A stretch of DNA of 64,000 nucleotides from an uncultured Maribacter sp. (GTDB taxonomy: Bacteria; Bacteroidota; Bacteroidia; Flavobacteriales; Flavobacteriaceae), in contig CANMKG010000005.1 in assembly GCA_947498505.1 (NCBI GenBank), positions 237,666-301,665 of the forward strand, written 5' to 3'. Shown in pieces: positions 29,176-38,993 of the stretch (the stretch's first letter is position 1; every line of letters starts with the position of its first letter). Below the pieces are notes generated by a model that worked only from the letters and a program-made list of their open reading frames with translations, had not been told where the DNA came from and ran no database searches. The translations under genes and the position numbers were made by a program.

Positions 29176-29821
29176 GATAGGATAAAATTGTTAAGGCTGA
29201 AGTTATTAAATCTCATTGCATGGGGAAATATAATATTCGCAAAACACGTAAAAGCGAATAACTTGTTTAAAGATGATTAGTGTTTTGAAATAAGGAAAAT
29301 GAAAAATTATTACAATGAAAAAAATAACTCTAAATGGCTTTACAATCTCTGTATCTGTAGGATATTTTTATAACTATTTATATACACAAATTTATAATGT
29401 GGTGATTTGAAAAGTTTTTTTCTTTCTCGGTAATAATATTTTATCCCTCTTTTAAGAGTTGTTTTCTCATTATAATTTTACACGAATAAGAATATAGTCC
29501 ATTAAAATCAAAAAATCGTCTATGTCATGAAACCTTCATGAGGGGTAATTTTAAACCTTAGTATTCTAATAGTAGAATTGAGATTGCTAAAGAATTATTA
29601 ATAATGATTTTTTTACTTACAACAATAATTTATAGTATATAGAAAATGGTTTGGTAAGAAAATTTGGACTCATTTGAATATAATGATATAAATAGTATAA
29701 TATTATACTATATGTGGTATATTTGTGCTAAAAAAATATTGTGGTGGTGATTTTGGAATTTAAAACAGAGTAATTTTAATTGTGACCTAATATGTTTGTA
29801 ATAAGAGTTTGAGGTTTTTTT
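29176..29821. other. Intergenic region upstream of the GH97 remnant
   Basis: These 646 very AT-rich bases contain no gene I can support. The only clear structure is a 20-bp palindrome at 29692-29711 next to a TAnnTTTG box, described separately. The first 130 bases follow the permease stop without a convincing terminator. Confidence 0.6.
29692..29725 (+). promoter_or_regulatory. Palindromic operator and -7 box before the GH97 remnant
   Basis: ATAGTATAATATTATACTAT (29692-29711) is a perfect 20-bp palindrome. TATATTTG at 29718-29725 matches the Bacteroidota -7 consensus TAnnTTTG. A near-identical copy lies upstream of the GH31 gene at 35465-35484. GntR/HutC-type regulators bind AT-rich palindromes of this size, and such a regulator is encoded at 38994. 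The promoter would now drive only a dead gene and, perhaps, the GH88 gene after it. Confidence 0.6.
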
Positions 29822-30410
29822 TTGATTGTTTTAGTTACGTCATGTTCCCAAGACATTCGAAGGTCGAATATAGAGGTTGTTAGTCCCGATAATACAATGG
29901 TTTTTAATTTAAATATTAAAGATTTATCTACCCTAGAATATCGGGTGACTTTTAATGAGGAGAAAATAATTTCTAATTCTAAATTGAGATTTAATTTTGA
30001 ACCTGAATCTTTTCAGAGCAATAGCGCTGACTTAAAAATAGATAGTACTAAGTCCTCCAATACTATGTGGAGACAGGTATATGGCGGAAAAAATGAATAT
30101 AAAATCGGTTTAATGAAACCCTTGTATATCTCTCTAACAATGTTCCCTATAATATTAGGGTTAGGGCTTATAATGAAGGAATAGCTTTTGGGTACGAATT
30201 TAAAGAGAATAAAAATATTCACATTAAGGGGGAGTTGACTGAGTTTTCATTGCCTCCAAAAGTTAATGTGTGGACCTCGGTACGAGCACAAAGTGAGATA
30301 AAAAAATGCCTTTGGCTGAGTTAGATACTATTAGCGAAAGACCATTATTAGCTGAATTGTCAGATTCATTGTTTGTAGCTTGAGGAGAGGTTTCATTAGT
30401 AGATTTTGCA
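29822..30410 (+). pseudogene. 5' part of a GH97 glycoside hydrolase gene, broken
   Basis: Translated segments follow the GH97 N-terminal sandwich across three frames. The first runs from a lipoprotein-like start to WRQVYGGKNEYKIG. The second, from about 30108, reads NETLVYLSNNVPYNIRVRAYNEGIAFGYEF and VWTSVRAQSE. The third, from about 30300 at an A-run, reads MPLAELDTISERPLLAEL and then hits TGA at 30381. No catalytic barrel is present. At about 30402-30418 the match changes to GH29. No ATG start is available; the first in-frame start is TTG. At least two frameshifts, one stop and a large deletion make it non-functional. Confidence 0.85.
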
Positions 30411-30853
30411 AAAATGGGAATATGCTTTTGAACGTTCCTATAAAGGCAGATGGAACGCTGGATAAAACCGCTACAGATATATTGAAAGATATAGGCAAAT
30501 GGATGGATGTAAATCAAGAGGCAATTTTTGGTACGCGGCCATGGTATATGTATGGAGAAGGGAATACCCACTTACCTCATTTTGTAGTAGAATCTCCTTT
30601 TACGGACAAGGATATTAGGTATACCACTAATGGAGATGTACTTTATGTATTTGTTCTTGATTGGCCTGGTGACAGTCCTGTTGAGTTACAATATTTAGCA
30701 GATATGAACCCTAAATTTAAGGGCAATAAAAATGTCAAGCCACTAGGGCATGAAGGTGATATTTGTTTTGAAAGGCATCCGGATGGTTTGAAGGTATATT
30801 TCCCTGAAAAGAAGCCATGTGATTGTGCATATGTGCTGAAGGTTACAAAATAG
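30404..30853 (+). pseudogene. 3' part of a GH29 alpha-L-fucosidase gene
   Basis: About 150 codons read CKNGNMLLNVPIKADGTLD, ILKDIGKWMDVNQEAIFGTRPW and YGEG. This is the typical end of the GH29 catalytic domain plus its C-terminal sandwich. The catalytic barrel is missing and the fragment is joined to the GH97 remnant. It differs from the intact GH29 gene at 33815, so it comes from another fucosidase gene rather than a duplication of that one. Confidence 0.85.
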
Positions 30854-30938
30854 TTTCATCTTGCTAATAGGCTGCAAAAACGCAAATTTTGGAGCTTTAA
30901 AAATGCCATCTAATAATGTTAAAATAATTTTTATAATT

Positions 30939-32150
30939 ATGATTTTAAGAAGTGTTAAGTATGGTTTGATTTTAGTTGTGTTTTTGGCCTTTTTTGTGTT
31001 TGTAATTAGTTGCAATACAAAGTCAAAACAAAAACTTAAAATGGACCCTATTATTGACAAAGTTAGTGCTCAACTGGATTTTGGTTACCAGGTGGTGAAA
31101 AAAAATAGTTCTGGAAAAAAAATATTGCCAAGGTCAATTGATGGAGATAGTCTTGTTATGGTGTCTTCCAGTGACTGGACCAGCGGTTTTTTTCCTGGAG
31201 AATTATGGATGATGTATGATTTAACGGGGAAAGAGATTTGGAAAAGTAGAGCTATTAAGTATACCGAACTGCTTAAAAAAGAACAAAACAATAGAAGAAC
31301 CCATGATGTGGGTTTTATGATGTATTGTAGCTATGGTCATGGATATAGAACTACTGCAAGCTCGGAATATAAAAAAGTGTTAATTCAAACAGCTAAATCG
31401 TTGGCAACAAGATATAACGATACTGTTAAGTGTATTAAGTCATGGGACCATTCTACAGATTTATACACCTATCCAGTAATAATTGATAATATGATGAATA
31501 TGGAATTATTGTTATGGGCAAGCAAAGAAATAGGAGACGATACCTATAAGAATATTGCCGTGAATCATGCAAACACAACCATTAAGAATCACTTTAGACA
31601 TGATAATAGTTCGTATCATGTTGTTGACTATTCTCCAGAAACAGGCGAAGTCATAAAAAAAGTAACAAACCAAGGGTATGCTGATGAAACTATCTGGTCA
31701 CGAGGTCAAGCTTGGGGATTATATGGATTTACAGTAATGTATCGTGAAACTAAAGACGAAAGATATCTAAAACAAGCGGAAAAAATTGCCGAATTGGTAA
31801 CATCCTATCCTAACTTAGCTAATGATAAAATCCCCTACTGGGATATGAATGCTCCGGATATACCCAATGAACCACGCGATGCGTCAGCTGCGGCTATAAT
31901 AGCATCTGCTTTATATGAACTTTCTGAGTATTCTCTAAATAAAGAAAAGTACTTAACATTTGCAGATCAAACACTCAAAACACTTTCGTCTGATGCCTAT
32001 TTAAATAAAGAAGGGGTTTTACAAGGTTTTTTGCTGAATCATTCTACAGGAAACTGGCCAAGACATTCGGAAATTGACGTTCCAATTGTTTATGCAGACT
32101 ATTATTTTTTAGAAGCACTAAAACGTAAAAAACAACTATTACATAATTAA
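30939..32150 (+). CDS. GH88 unsaturated uronyl hydrolase
   Basis: GH88 enzymes hydrate and release the 4,5-unsaturated uronate left at the non-reducing end by polysaccharide lyases. I chose the ATG at 30939 (403 residues) because it gives a proper lipoprotein signal with lipid Cys 25 (FVFVISCNTK); upstream in-frame ATGs add an unlikely leader. The (alpha/alpha)6 fold shows WTSGFFPGELW, THDVGF with D123 and IIDNMMNMELLLWAS with D183, the two expected catalytic aspartates, plus WSRGQAWGLYGF. The next gene, 12 bases on, is a putative lyase, which fits a lyase-plus-hydrolase pair. Confidence 0.92.
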   Translation: MILRSVKYGLILVVFLAFFVFVISCNTKSKQKLKMDPIIDKVSAQLDFGYQVVKKNSSGKKILPRSIDGDSLVMVSSSDWTSGFFPGELWMMYDLTGKEIWKSRAIKYTELLKKEQNNRRTHDVGFMMYCSYGHGYRTTASSEYKKVLIQTAKSLATRYNDTVKCIKSWDHSTDLYTYPVIIDNMMNMELLLWASKEIGDDTYKNIAVNHANTTIKNHFRHDNSSYHVVDYSPETGEVIKKVTNQGYADETIWSRGQAWGLYGFTVMYRETKDERYLKQAEKIAELVTSYPNLANDKIPYWDMNAPDIPNEPRDASAAAIIASALYELSEYSLNKEKYLTFADQTLKTLSSDAYLNKEGVLQGFLLNHSTGNWPRHSEIDVPIVYADYYFLEALKRKKQLLHN

Positions 32151-32162
32151 AAAGCTAATATA

Positions 32163-33812
32163 ATGGTAAAGGTGAGCGATAGAAATAGTGTAAGTAAATG
32201 TTGGGTGTTATTTTTGTTCATACCAATAATAACTATCAGCCAGGAAATTCCTGAAAATTCATGGCAATCATCAAAAGTGTATTACGATTCAAGTAACAAA
32301 CTTGTTTATTCTTCTGATGAACAGAAAAACAGAATCCCCGATTTTAGTTATGCTGGATATAAAAATAGTGAAGAGTCAATTCCTAATATTCCCGTGGTAA
32401 AATCTATAAAACCTATAGATGGAGATAATACTGCTCATATTCAAAAAGCCATAAATGAGTTAGGTTCTATGCCTTTGAATAAAGATGGTTTTAGAGGAAC
32501 ACTTTTGTTAAAAGCTGGTAGTTATAACGTATATGGAACCGTATACCTTAACCATAGTGGAGTGATACTCCGAGGAGAAGGAGATGGAAGAGACTCCTCT
32601 GTGAATACAGTTATTAATGGTGTTGGAGATGCACCATCAAACAGAACTATATTAATAGCAGGAGGAGGCAATGGGGATATGGCTTGGAAAGATTGGGAAT
32701 GGGGAACCCGAAGTTTTATTAGCAGTGAATTTGTTCAAGTAGGTTCGAATGAATTTGAAGTTGAAAATGTTGCTTTATATAAAGTAGGGGATAATATTAT
32801 AATAAATCACCCTTGTACAAAAAAATGGCTTGAAGCTAATGAATGGGGAGTTAATAATGATATTTCAAAGTTTTGGTTTGAGGGCGAAATGCCAATTTTG
32901 TATAATAGGTATATCAAAAAAATAGAAGGAAATAAAATAACTATAGATGTCCCAGTTTATAATCACCTAGATAAAAAACTATCGCAAAGCTTTATTTATA
33001 AACCTAGAAAAGTAGATTTGTTGACTAATATTGGGATAGAGAATTTAAGGATTGATATTCATACCCTTGGTCGTACCGATATTAAAAATCATGCCGAGAG
33101 TGCTATAGGACTTTTTCAAATAGAAGATGCTTGGGTAAAGGGATGTACTATGACGCATTTTTGGAAGTCCGGAGTGGTTACAAGAACGGCTTCTAAAGTA
33201 TCTATAATAAATTGTAAAGCACTTGAACCTTTTGGGGCGATTAAAGGAGGGCAGCGTTATAACTTTAATGTGTCAACAGCATCGCAACAAATATTGTTTT
33301 ACCACTGTAATTCTGTAGATGCTAGGCATGCTTATGTGTCTAATGGTAGGGCAACAGTATCAGGAATAGCGGTTGTAGAGTGTACATCAGAGCGATCTTA
33401 TACAACTAGTGAAGGGCATCAAAAGTGGAGTCAAGGAATGTTGTTTGATAATTTAGTAGAAACGGTTACAAGAAAGAAGAATGAAGGAGGAAATAGAGTA
33501 ATGGGTTTTTATAATAGGGGAAATTGGGCAAATGGGCATGGTTGGTCAACTGCTCATTCCGTTTTATGGAATTGCGATGCAAATGGAAAGACAATTGTTG
33601 TACAAAAGCCACCCACTGCACAAAATTATGCTATTGGTTGTTTTGGACAGGTTAGCGGAGAAAGACCTCACGCTCCATTTGATGGGCCAGAAGGTCATAT
33701 AGAAGGAAGTAATAAAAAAGGTTTATACCCCGAGTCGTTATTTAAAGCTCAATATAAAGAGCGAATGGGAGTAGAATTTACAACTATTCACAAAAAAAAT
33801 AAAAACAATTAA
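32163..33812 (+). CDS. Right-handed beta-helix protein, putative polysaccharide lyase
   Basis: A 549-residue exported protein (hydrophobic segment about 13-26, ending SQE). Residues about 75-480 show the repeating strand pattern of a pectate-lyase-like right-handed beta-helix: GTLLLKAGSYNVYGTVYLNHSGVILRG, GIENLRIDI, VSIINCKALEP, ILFYHCNSVD and AVVECTSE. Conserved-looking charged and aromatic residues cluster at HAYVSNGRATVSG and GHGWSTAHSVLWN. I cannot place it in a named lyase family. Position between GH88 and GH29 genes (12 and 2 bases) argues for lyase action on a uronate-containing backbone. A hydrolase or an epimerase with the same fold is possible. Confidence 0.7.
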   Translation: MVKVSDRNSVSKCWVLFLFIPIITISQEIPENSWQSSKVYYDSSNKLVYSSDEQKNRIPDFSYAGYKNSEESIPNIPVVKSIKPIDGDNTAHIQKAINELGSMPLNKDGFRGTLLLKAGSYNVYGTVYLNHSGVILRGEGDGRDSSVNTVINGVGDAPSNRTILIAGGGNGDMAWKDWEWGTRSFISSEFVQVGSNEFEVENVALYKVGDNIIINHPCTKKWLEANEWGVNNDISKFWFEGEMPILYNRYIKKIEGNKITIDVPVYNHLDKKLSQSFIYKPRKVDLLTNIGIENLRIDIHTLGRTDIKNHAESAIGLFQIEDAWVKGCTMTHFWKSGVVTRTASKVSIINCKALEPFGAIKGGQRYNFNVSTASQQILFYHCNSVDARHAYVSNGRATVSGIAVVECTSERSYTTSEGHQKWSQGMLFDNLVETVTRKKNEGGNRVMGFYNRGNWANGHGWSTAHSVLWNCDANGKTIVVQKPPTAQNYAIGCFGQVSGERPHAPFDGPEGHIEGSNKKGLYPESLFKAQYKERMGVEFTTIHKKNKNN

Positions 33813-33814
33813 AT

Positions 33815-35326
33815 ATGAAAAAGTTAATATTTATTGCTGTTGTTGCAATAGTTTCGTGTAATAAAAATGAAAAACTTAAGGAAGGAACAACAGTTGAGGA
33901 ATCTTACCAGGCTAACTGGGAGTCCTTGTCTAAACACAATGCAGCACCAGAATGGTTTGCAGATGCAAAATTAGGTATTTACTTTCATTGGGGTGTATTT
34001 TCAGTGCCGGCTTTTGGTTCTGAGTGGTATCCTTTTTATATGCATAGACCGGGGGATAATAGAATAAAAAGTCATCACATTAAAACTTACGGAAATCTTT
34101 CGGAATTTGGTTATCATGATTTTGTTCCCATGTTTGGAGGAGAAAAATTTGATGCGGAAAATTGGGCGCAGCTTTTCAAGGAAACAGGAGCAAAATTTGC
34201 CGGACCAAGTGCACAGCATCACGACGGATTTGCGATGTGGAATAGTGAAGTTAACCCTTGGAATGCAGCTGACCGTGGGCCAAAGAAAGATATTACAGGA
34301 TTGTTGGAAAAGACTATTAGGTCTAGAGGAATGAAGTTTATAACAACTTTTCATCACGCAAGGAATCTACAACGTCATTTTGGTGATTCTACCAAATGGG
34401 ATACATACCATAGTCACTATGCATATAATCCCAATTATGCAACTTCATCAACAGATTCGGATGTTGCAAAACTATATGGTAATATTCCTGAGTCAGAGTT
34501 TAATCAATATTGGTTTGATCAATTAAAAGAGGTAATTGACCAGTATTCTCCAGATATTATTTGGTTTGATTCATGGTTAAATATTATTCCTGCTAAATAT
34601 AGACAGGAATTTGCGGCATATTACCTTAATGAAGCGCAAAAGAAAAATCAAGAAGTGGTTATTGCGTATAAACAAAATGATATTCCAAAATCACTTGGGG
34701 TTTTGGATATTGAGCAGGGAGGGAAGAAGGATTTGTCTGAATCAGTTTGGTTAACGGATGTTACGTTGAGCAAAAACTCTTGGTGTTATGTAGAAGGTCA
34801 AGAATATAAATCAGCTGATTTGGTGGTTAGAAATATGATTGATGTGTGGAGTAAAAATGGAGTTGTTTTACTTAATATCTCGCCGAGAGCAGATGGAGTA
34901 ATTAATGAAGAACAGCGAGTTGTTTTACAAGAAATTGGTAAATGGATGAAAAAACATGAGGAAGCAGTGTATGAAACGCGTCCTTTTGATTTTAATGGCT
35001 TTGGGCAAACAAAAGCAGATGACGGACATTTTGGTGGGCAATCTGCCACAGTAGCGTATAGTGCTACAGACGGTCGCTTTCTTAGATCTAAGGACGGAAA
35101 GTATATATATTTATTTATGCTGGGTAAACCGGAAGTTGGTACGGAAATAGAAATTCGAGGGTTAGCTAAACACAGTTACTACCCAGAAAAAGGAATAAAA
35201 AGAATTACGGTGTTAGGTACAGATGTAGAAGCTTCATGGAAATTTGGATTGCGTAATTTTTATTTAACAGTACCAGATGCAGAGATGAATGAGATTGCAA
35301 ACGTTTTTAAATTTGAACTTAATTAA
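33815..35326 (+). CDS. GH29 alpha-L-fucosidase
   Basis: This 503-residue lipoprotein (Cys 15 in AIVSCNK) is a retaining alpha-L-fucosidase by family. HWG (58-60), the HHDGFAMW block (135-142) and the nucleophile D252 in DIIWFDSW are in their usual places. The acid/base is not certain by eye. NGVVLLNISPRADG leads to the C-terminal sandwich. It starts 2 bases after the beta-helix gene, so the GH88, beta-helix and GH29 genes form one operon. It would cleave terminal fucose from oligosaccharides in the periplasm. Confidence 0.94.
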   Translation: MKKLIFIAVVAIVSCNKNEKLKEGTTVEESYQANWESLSKHNAAPEWFADAKLGIYFHWGVFSVPAFGSEWYPFYMHRPGDNRIKSHHIKTYGNLSEFGYHDFVPMFGGEKFDAENWAQLFKETGAKFAGPSAQHHDGFAMWNSEVNPWNAADRGPKKDITGLLEKTIRSRGMKFITTFHHARNLQRHFGDSTKWDTYHSHYAYNPNYATSSTDSDVAKLYGNIPESEFNQYWFDQLKEVIDQYSPDIIWFDSWLNIIPAKYRQEFAAYYLNEAQKKNQEVVIAYKQNDIPKSLGVLDIEQGGKKDLSESVWLTDVTLSKNSWCYVEGQEYKSADLVVRNMIDVWSKNGVVLLNISPRADGVINEEQRVVLQEIGKWMKKHEEAVYETRPFDFNGFGQTKADDGHFGGQSATVAYSATDGRFLRSKDGKYIYLFMLGKPEVGTEIEIRGLAKHSYYPEKGIKRITVLGTDVEASWKFGLRNFYLTVPDAEMNEIANVFKFELN

Positions 35327-35451
35327 GGAAAAAAATCATAATATTAACTAATACGAGTAAAAGTCTATGATAGATTCTAATGAGGTCTAAGAGACGAACG
35401 GAATCAAAGGACTATCAGAAAATATCATATTTCACATAATTTTAGAAACAA

Positions 35452-35484
35452 TATATTTGCATATATAGTATAATATTATAATAT
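35452..35484 (+). promoter_or_regulatory. -7 box and near-palindromic operator before GH31
   Basis: TATATTTG (35452-35459) fits TAnnTTTG and is followed at once by ATAGTATAATATTATAATAT (35465-35484). This copy differs at one base from the perfect palindrome at 29692. Placement just downstream of the -7 box fits repression by a protein such as the GntR regulator encoded three kilobases further on. Confidence 0.6.
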
Positions 35485-35512
35485 TTACGCTATATATTAA
35501 ATTCATTCGTAT

Positions 35513-38500
35513 ATGTTAAGATGTTTATTTATGATGTGTTTTGGTAAGAAAATAACTTCCTTTTTATTTGCTTTAAGCTTTATTGTTACACTGCAAGCTC
35601 AAAGTACACCTAATGAAATAAGATCTTTTAAAAAAGATAGCCAATCAGTTCTTTTTAATTGTGCTAACGGAGAAAAGGCTAGGCTAAGTCTTGTTGCAGA
35701 TGATATAATTCGAGTTGAGATTTCTTCGAAAGGGCAGTTCAAAAAGTCTAAGATGATAGAATTGGGCTATGTAAAAGATGATTTTCAAAAAACAAACTAT
35801 AACATAGTAGAGCAAAAAGAGTATTTCAAAGTATCTACATCGCTTCTAACTATTCTAGTAAACAAAGCTAATTTCGGAATTAAAGTTTTGGATAAAAAGA
35901 ACAATCTAATTGTGCAAAATAATACTGAATTAGGAATTCAAACAGGTGCTAAAAATGTGCTTAATTTTGATATGCCTGCTGATGAGCATTTTTTTGGATT
36001 TGGTTTCATGAGAAAAACTTTAGATGCTAGAGGGCATAAGTTAACTTTTAAAAGAGCATATAGGTGGAAAGAAGCTACTTTGCCTTTTTTTATGAGCACA
36101 AGGGGGTATGCTTTTTATTCCAACAATATTTATAACCAAGATTTTGATTTTACATCTAAGTCAGATGCTGGATTAAAGGACTATTACACGGTGGTGTCAA
36201 ATGGAGGTGTAGTGGATTTTTATATTATTTATGGCCCTGATTTTCCAAGGATTTTAGAAAGATACACAGATTTAACAGGAAAAAGTATGATGGTGCCTAA
36301 GTGGGCATTTGGTCTGCAATACAGATTACGCTATTACGGTAATCAGGAGGAGTTGTTAAGTATTGCAAAAGAGTTTAGAAAGAAAGAAATTCCTGCCGAT
36401 ATAATGGCTCTTGAGCCCGGTTGGGAAGATGTGGCTTATTCTATGGATTGGAGGTGGAGTCCAAAAAGGTTTCCTGAACCCAAAAAGATGATTAAACAGT
36501 TAGATTCTATAGGGTTTAAACTTGATTTGTGGGAGTCAGGTGTGGCTCCAACCAAAAATATTACAAGTAATAGAGTTAGGAAAAAATGGTATGCTAAACG
36601 AAAACCTATAGTAGATATGGGAGTAAAAATGTTCAAGCAAGATGATCCCTATCCCAGATCAATTTTAAGCTCTGAATTACTTGGACCCGTGTTGGCGAAT
36701 AATAAATTAAATGATCAAAGTTTAAGTGGAGAAGAGCTAAATAATGTCGCTAATACCTTATACAGTGAAACTTTATTTAATGAGTTCAGAAAACAAACTA
36801 ATGAACGAGCTGTTGTTATGTTTCATGCATATAATGCAAGTGTTGCGTCTCATAGATGGCCATTTCAGTGGGCAGGAGATTTTCAAGCTGAAAATGGGAT
36901 GTTAAACGCCAGCCTTTCTGGGCATGCTATGGTAAGTTATGATATTAGAAACCCTTATGCGGCTGGATGGCACCAAGGCTTTTTTACACCTTTTTCGGTA
37001 GTTGATGCTTGGGCATATTATCGCGAACCTTGGTTGTATTCAGAATCTATAGAAGAGAGTCACAGATTGTATGCATGTTTAAGGTCAAGGTTGGTGCCAT
37101 ATTTATATGCAACACTCTGGCAATCTCATAAAACAGGGCTGCCAATTGAACGCCCCATGGTGTTAAATTATCATGATGACCCTGTTACACATCAAATGAA
37201 ATCACAGTTTATGGTTGGAGATTGGTTTTTATTAGCATTATCTGATGTTGATGACTCTCCATCTGGAGAAAAAATTGACTTTTGGACTGGGTCGCAAAAA
37301 GGCAATTACGGACGTGCTTATTTACCTAAAGGAAAATGGATTAACTATTGGAACGGGGAAGAACAAAACATTCAAAAAGCGCAATGGATTAAGGGTGAAT
37401 GGCCAGAATATTTAGGCGGATTACTTTTTGTTAAAGCAGGTGCCATTATTCCAATGGGACAAGTTAAAAATTACGTTGGAGAAAAACCGGATGAGGTAGT
37501 AGTTCTAGATATATACCCTCACAAAACATCAAGCTACCAATTATACGAAGATGATGGTACGACTTACGGTTACGAAAAAGGAGCTTATGCAATTACCGAT
37601 ATAAAAAGTAAAAAAACTGGAAGTAATATAAAAATAAATATATCTGCTAGAAAAGGGAAGTATGATAAGATGTCAGAAAAAAGAACTTTTTTGGTTAAAA
37701 TGCATACTATGATAATTCCTAAAAGCATAGTTGTTGATGGAAACCAGTTACAGTTTGTTAGTGATGCAAAAAGTCTTGTTAACGATTACACTGAAAACGG
37801 ATGGTATTATGATGAAAAAAATAGAAAGGCTATTATAAAACTTGATAAAGGATGGAGATATGCCATTAACCATGAAGATAAAGATCCTTTAGGAACAATA
37901 CCACTGACATCAAAGAATGAGAAAATAGAATGGAGGCAAGGAATTAAGATTGAAGAGGCAAATCGTCAAATAGTTGTTGAACTTCCCCAATTAGCAGTAC
38001 CTTATTTCACTTCTAACATGGCAGGTTTACCCGCTGATGGTTATAGTTTGGCAAAAGTAAATATCGATTTTAAAAACACAAACGACTTTAATAATCAAGT
38101 TAATTTAAAAATAGAAGGAGAAGCCACATTTCTAAATAATGAAAAAGAGATGAGTATTGGGGCTCTAGAAAAGAAATCTTTTCTTTTAAAATCAGGTTCT
38201 ATTCCAGGTGTTGCAAAAGTTATCGTTTCGGGATTAAAAATTGAAACTTCAGTTTTTGAACTTCCAATTTATGGGAACCCAACTACATTAGAAATAACAT
38301 CAGAAAATAGCGTTTTACTAGCAGATGGTAGTAGCAGCCTTAAATTAAGTGCCAGACTTTATGATTTAAACAAATACGAGGTACTCACTTCTGGAGTACC
38401 AATAATTATAGAATTAGAAGGAGAAGCACTAAATGAAAATGGTTTGACTAAAGATTCCGTTTACCTAAAAAATGGGAAAGCGAACTTTAAGGTTCAATCC

Positions 38501-38947
38501 TCTACAAAACCAGGTAAAATAAAAATAGCATCCTCCTATAGAAATTTAAAAGGAGAAACCTTAGAAGTCTCTTCGGAAAAAGGAGAAATGCAGGTAAGAA
38601 TTAATCCGCCAGAAAAAGTTAAGTTAGACTCTGATGGAGGATGGATTCCAGACAAAGTAGATGTTTTTGTAAATTTTAAAGTAGGAGGAAAGGTAGCCAG
38701 GAGCAAAACTAGTACAGTAACTTTAAATGTATATAACAAGCAAAAAGAATTACTTGATACTTATGTTCAAAAAGCAAAAAAAGGAGAGGTGATTTTTAAA
38801 GACATAACATATTACAGGAGGCCTGCACAGTGTTGGTTTGAAATTAAATCTGAAGGGTATGAAGATGTAAAGAGAAAGGTATTTGCAAATACTTGGGATT
38901 GGGATTTAGACTATCTTAAGAAGAAAAAGAAAAAAAAGAATCATTAA
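35513..38947 (+). CDS. GH31-family alpha-glycosidase with Ig-like C-terminal extension
   Basis: The 1144-residue protein has a signal peptide ending LQAQ (the real start may be an ATG a few codons in). The GH31 beta-sandwich (about 30-250) and barrel (about 250-600) are visible. The barrel carries the likely nucleophile D377 (MFKQDDPYP) and acid/base D456 (QWAGDFQAE). DDGTTYGYEKGAY marks the post-barrel sandwich. Residues about 800-1030 look like two Ig-like repeats, and the chain ends in a lysine run. GH31 covers alpha-glucosidases, xylosidases, galactosidases and sulfoquinovosidases, so specificity is open. The operator upstream separates it from the GH29 operon by 186 bases. Confidence 0.88.
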   Translation: MLRCLFMMCFGKKITSFLFALSFIVTLQAQSTPNEIRSFKKDSQSVLFNCANGEKARLSLVADDIIRVEISSKGQFKKSKMIELGYVKDDFQKTNYNIVEQKEYFKVSTSLLTILVNKANFGIKVLDKKNNLIVQNNTELGIQTGAKNVLNFDMPADEHFFGFGFMRKTLDARGHKLTFKRAYRWKEATLPFFMSTRGYAFYSNNIYNQDFDFTSKSDAGLKDYYTVVSNGGVVDFYIIYGPDFPRILERYTDLTGKSMMVPKWAFGLQYRLRYYGNQEELLSIAKEFRKKEIPADIMALEPGWEDVAYSMDWRWSPKRFPEPKKMIKQLDSIGFKLDLWESGVAPTKNITSNRVRKKWYAKRKPIVDMGVKMFKQDDPYPRSILSSELLGPVLANNKLNDQSLSGEELNNVANTLYSETLFNEFRKQTNERAVVMFHAYNASVASHRWPFQWAGDFQAENGMLNASLSGHAMVSYDIRNPYAAGWHQGFFTPFSVVDAWAYYREPWLYSESIEESHRLYACLRSRLVPYLYATLWQSHKTGLPIERPMVLNYHDDPVTHQMKSQFMVGDWFLLALSDVDDSPSGEKIDFWTGSQKGNYGRAYLPKGKWINYWNGEEQNIQKAQWIKGEWPEYLGGLLFVKAGAIIPMGQVKNYVGEKPDEVVVLDIYPHKTSSYQLYEDDGTTYGYEKGAYAITDIKSKKTGSNIKINISARKGKYDKMSEKRTFLVKMHTMIIPKSIVVDGNQLQFVSDAKSLVNDYTENGWYYDEKNRKAIIKLDKGWRYAINHEDKDPLGTIPLTSKNEKIEWRQGIKIEEANRQIVVELPQLAVPYFTSNMAGLPADGYSLAKVNIDFKNTNDFNNQVNLKIEGEATFLNNEKEMSIGALEKKSFLLKSGSIPGVAKVIVSGLKIETSVFELPIYGNPTTLEITSENSVLLADGSSSLKLSARLYDLNKYEVLTSGVPIIIELEGEALNENGLTKDSVYLKNGKANFKVQSSTKPGKIKIASSYRNLKGETLEVSSEKGEMQVRINPPEKVKLDSDGGWIPDKVDVFVNFKVGGKVARSKTSTVTLNVYNKQKELLDTYVQKAKKGEVIFKDITYYRRPAQCWFEIKSEGYEDVKRKVFANTWDWDLDYLKKKKKKKNH

Positions 38948-38993
38948 CAAGAATAAATGTTTAAGTCTTATATTAAGGTTAAAAAAATAATAC

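Noticed and set aside
30861..30938. Upstream in-frame ATGs as the start of GH88
   Set aside because: They put about 26 extra residues before the lipoprotein signal; the ATG at 30939 fits better.
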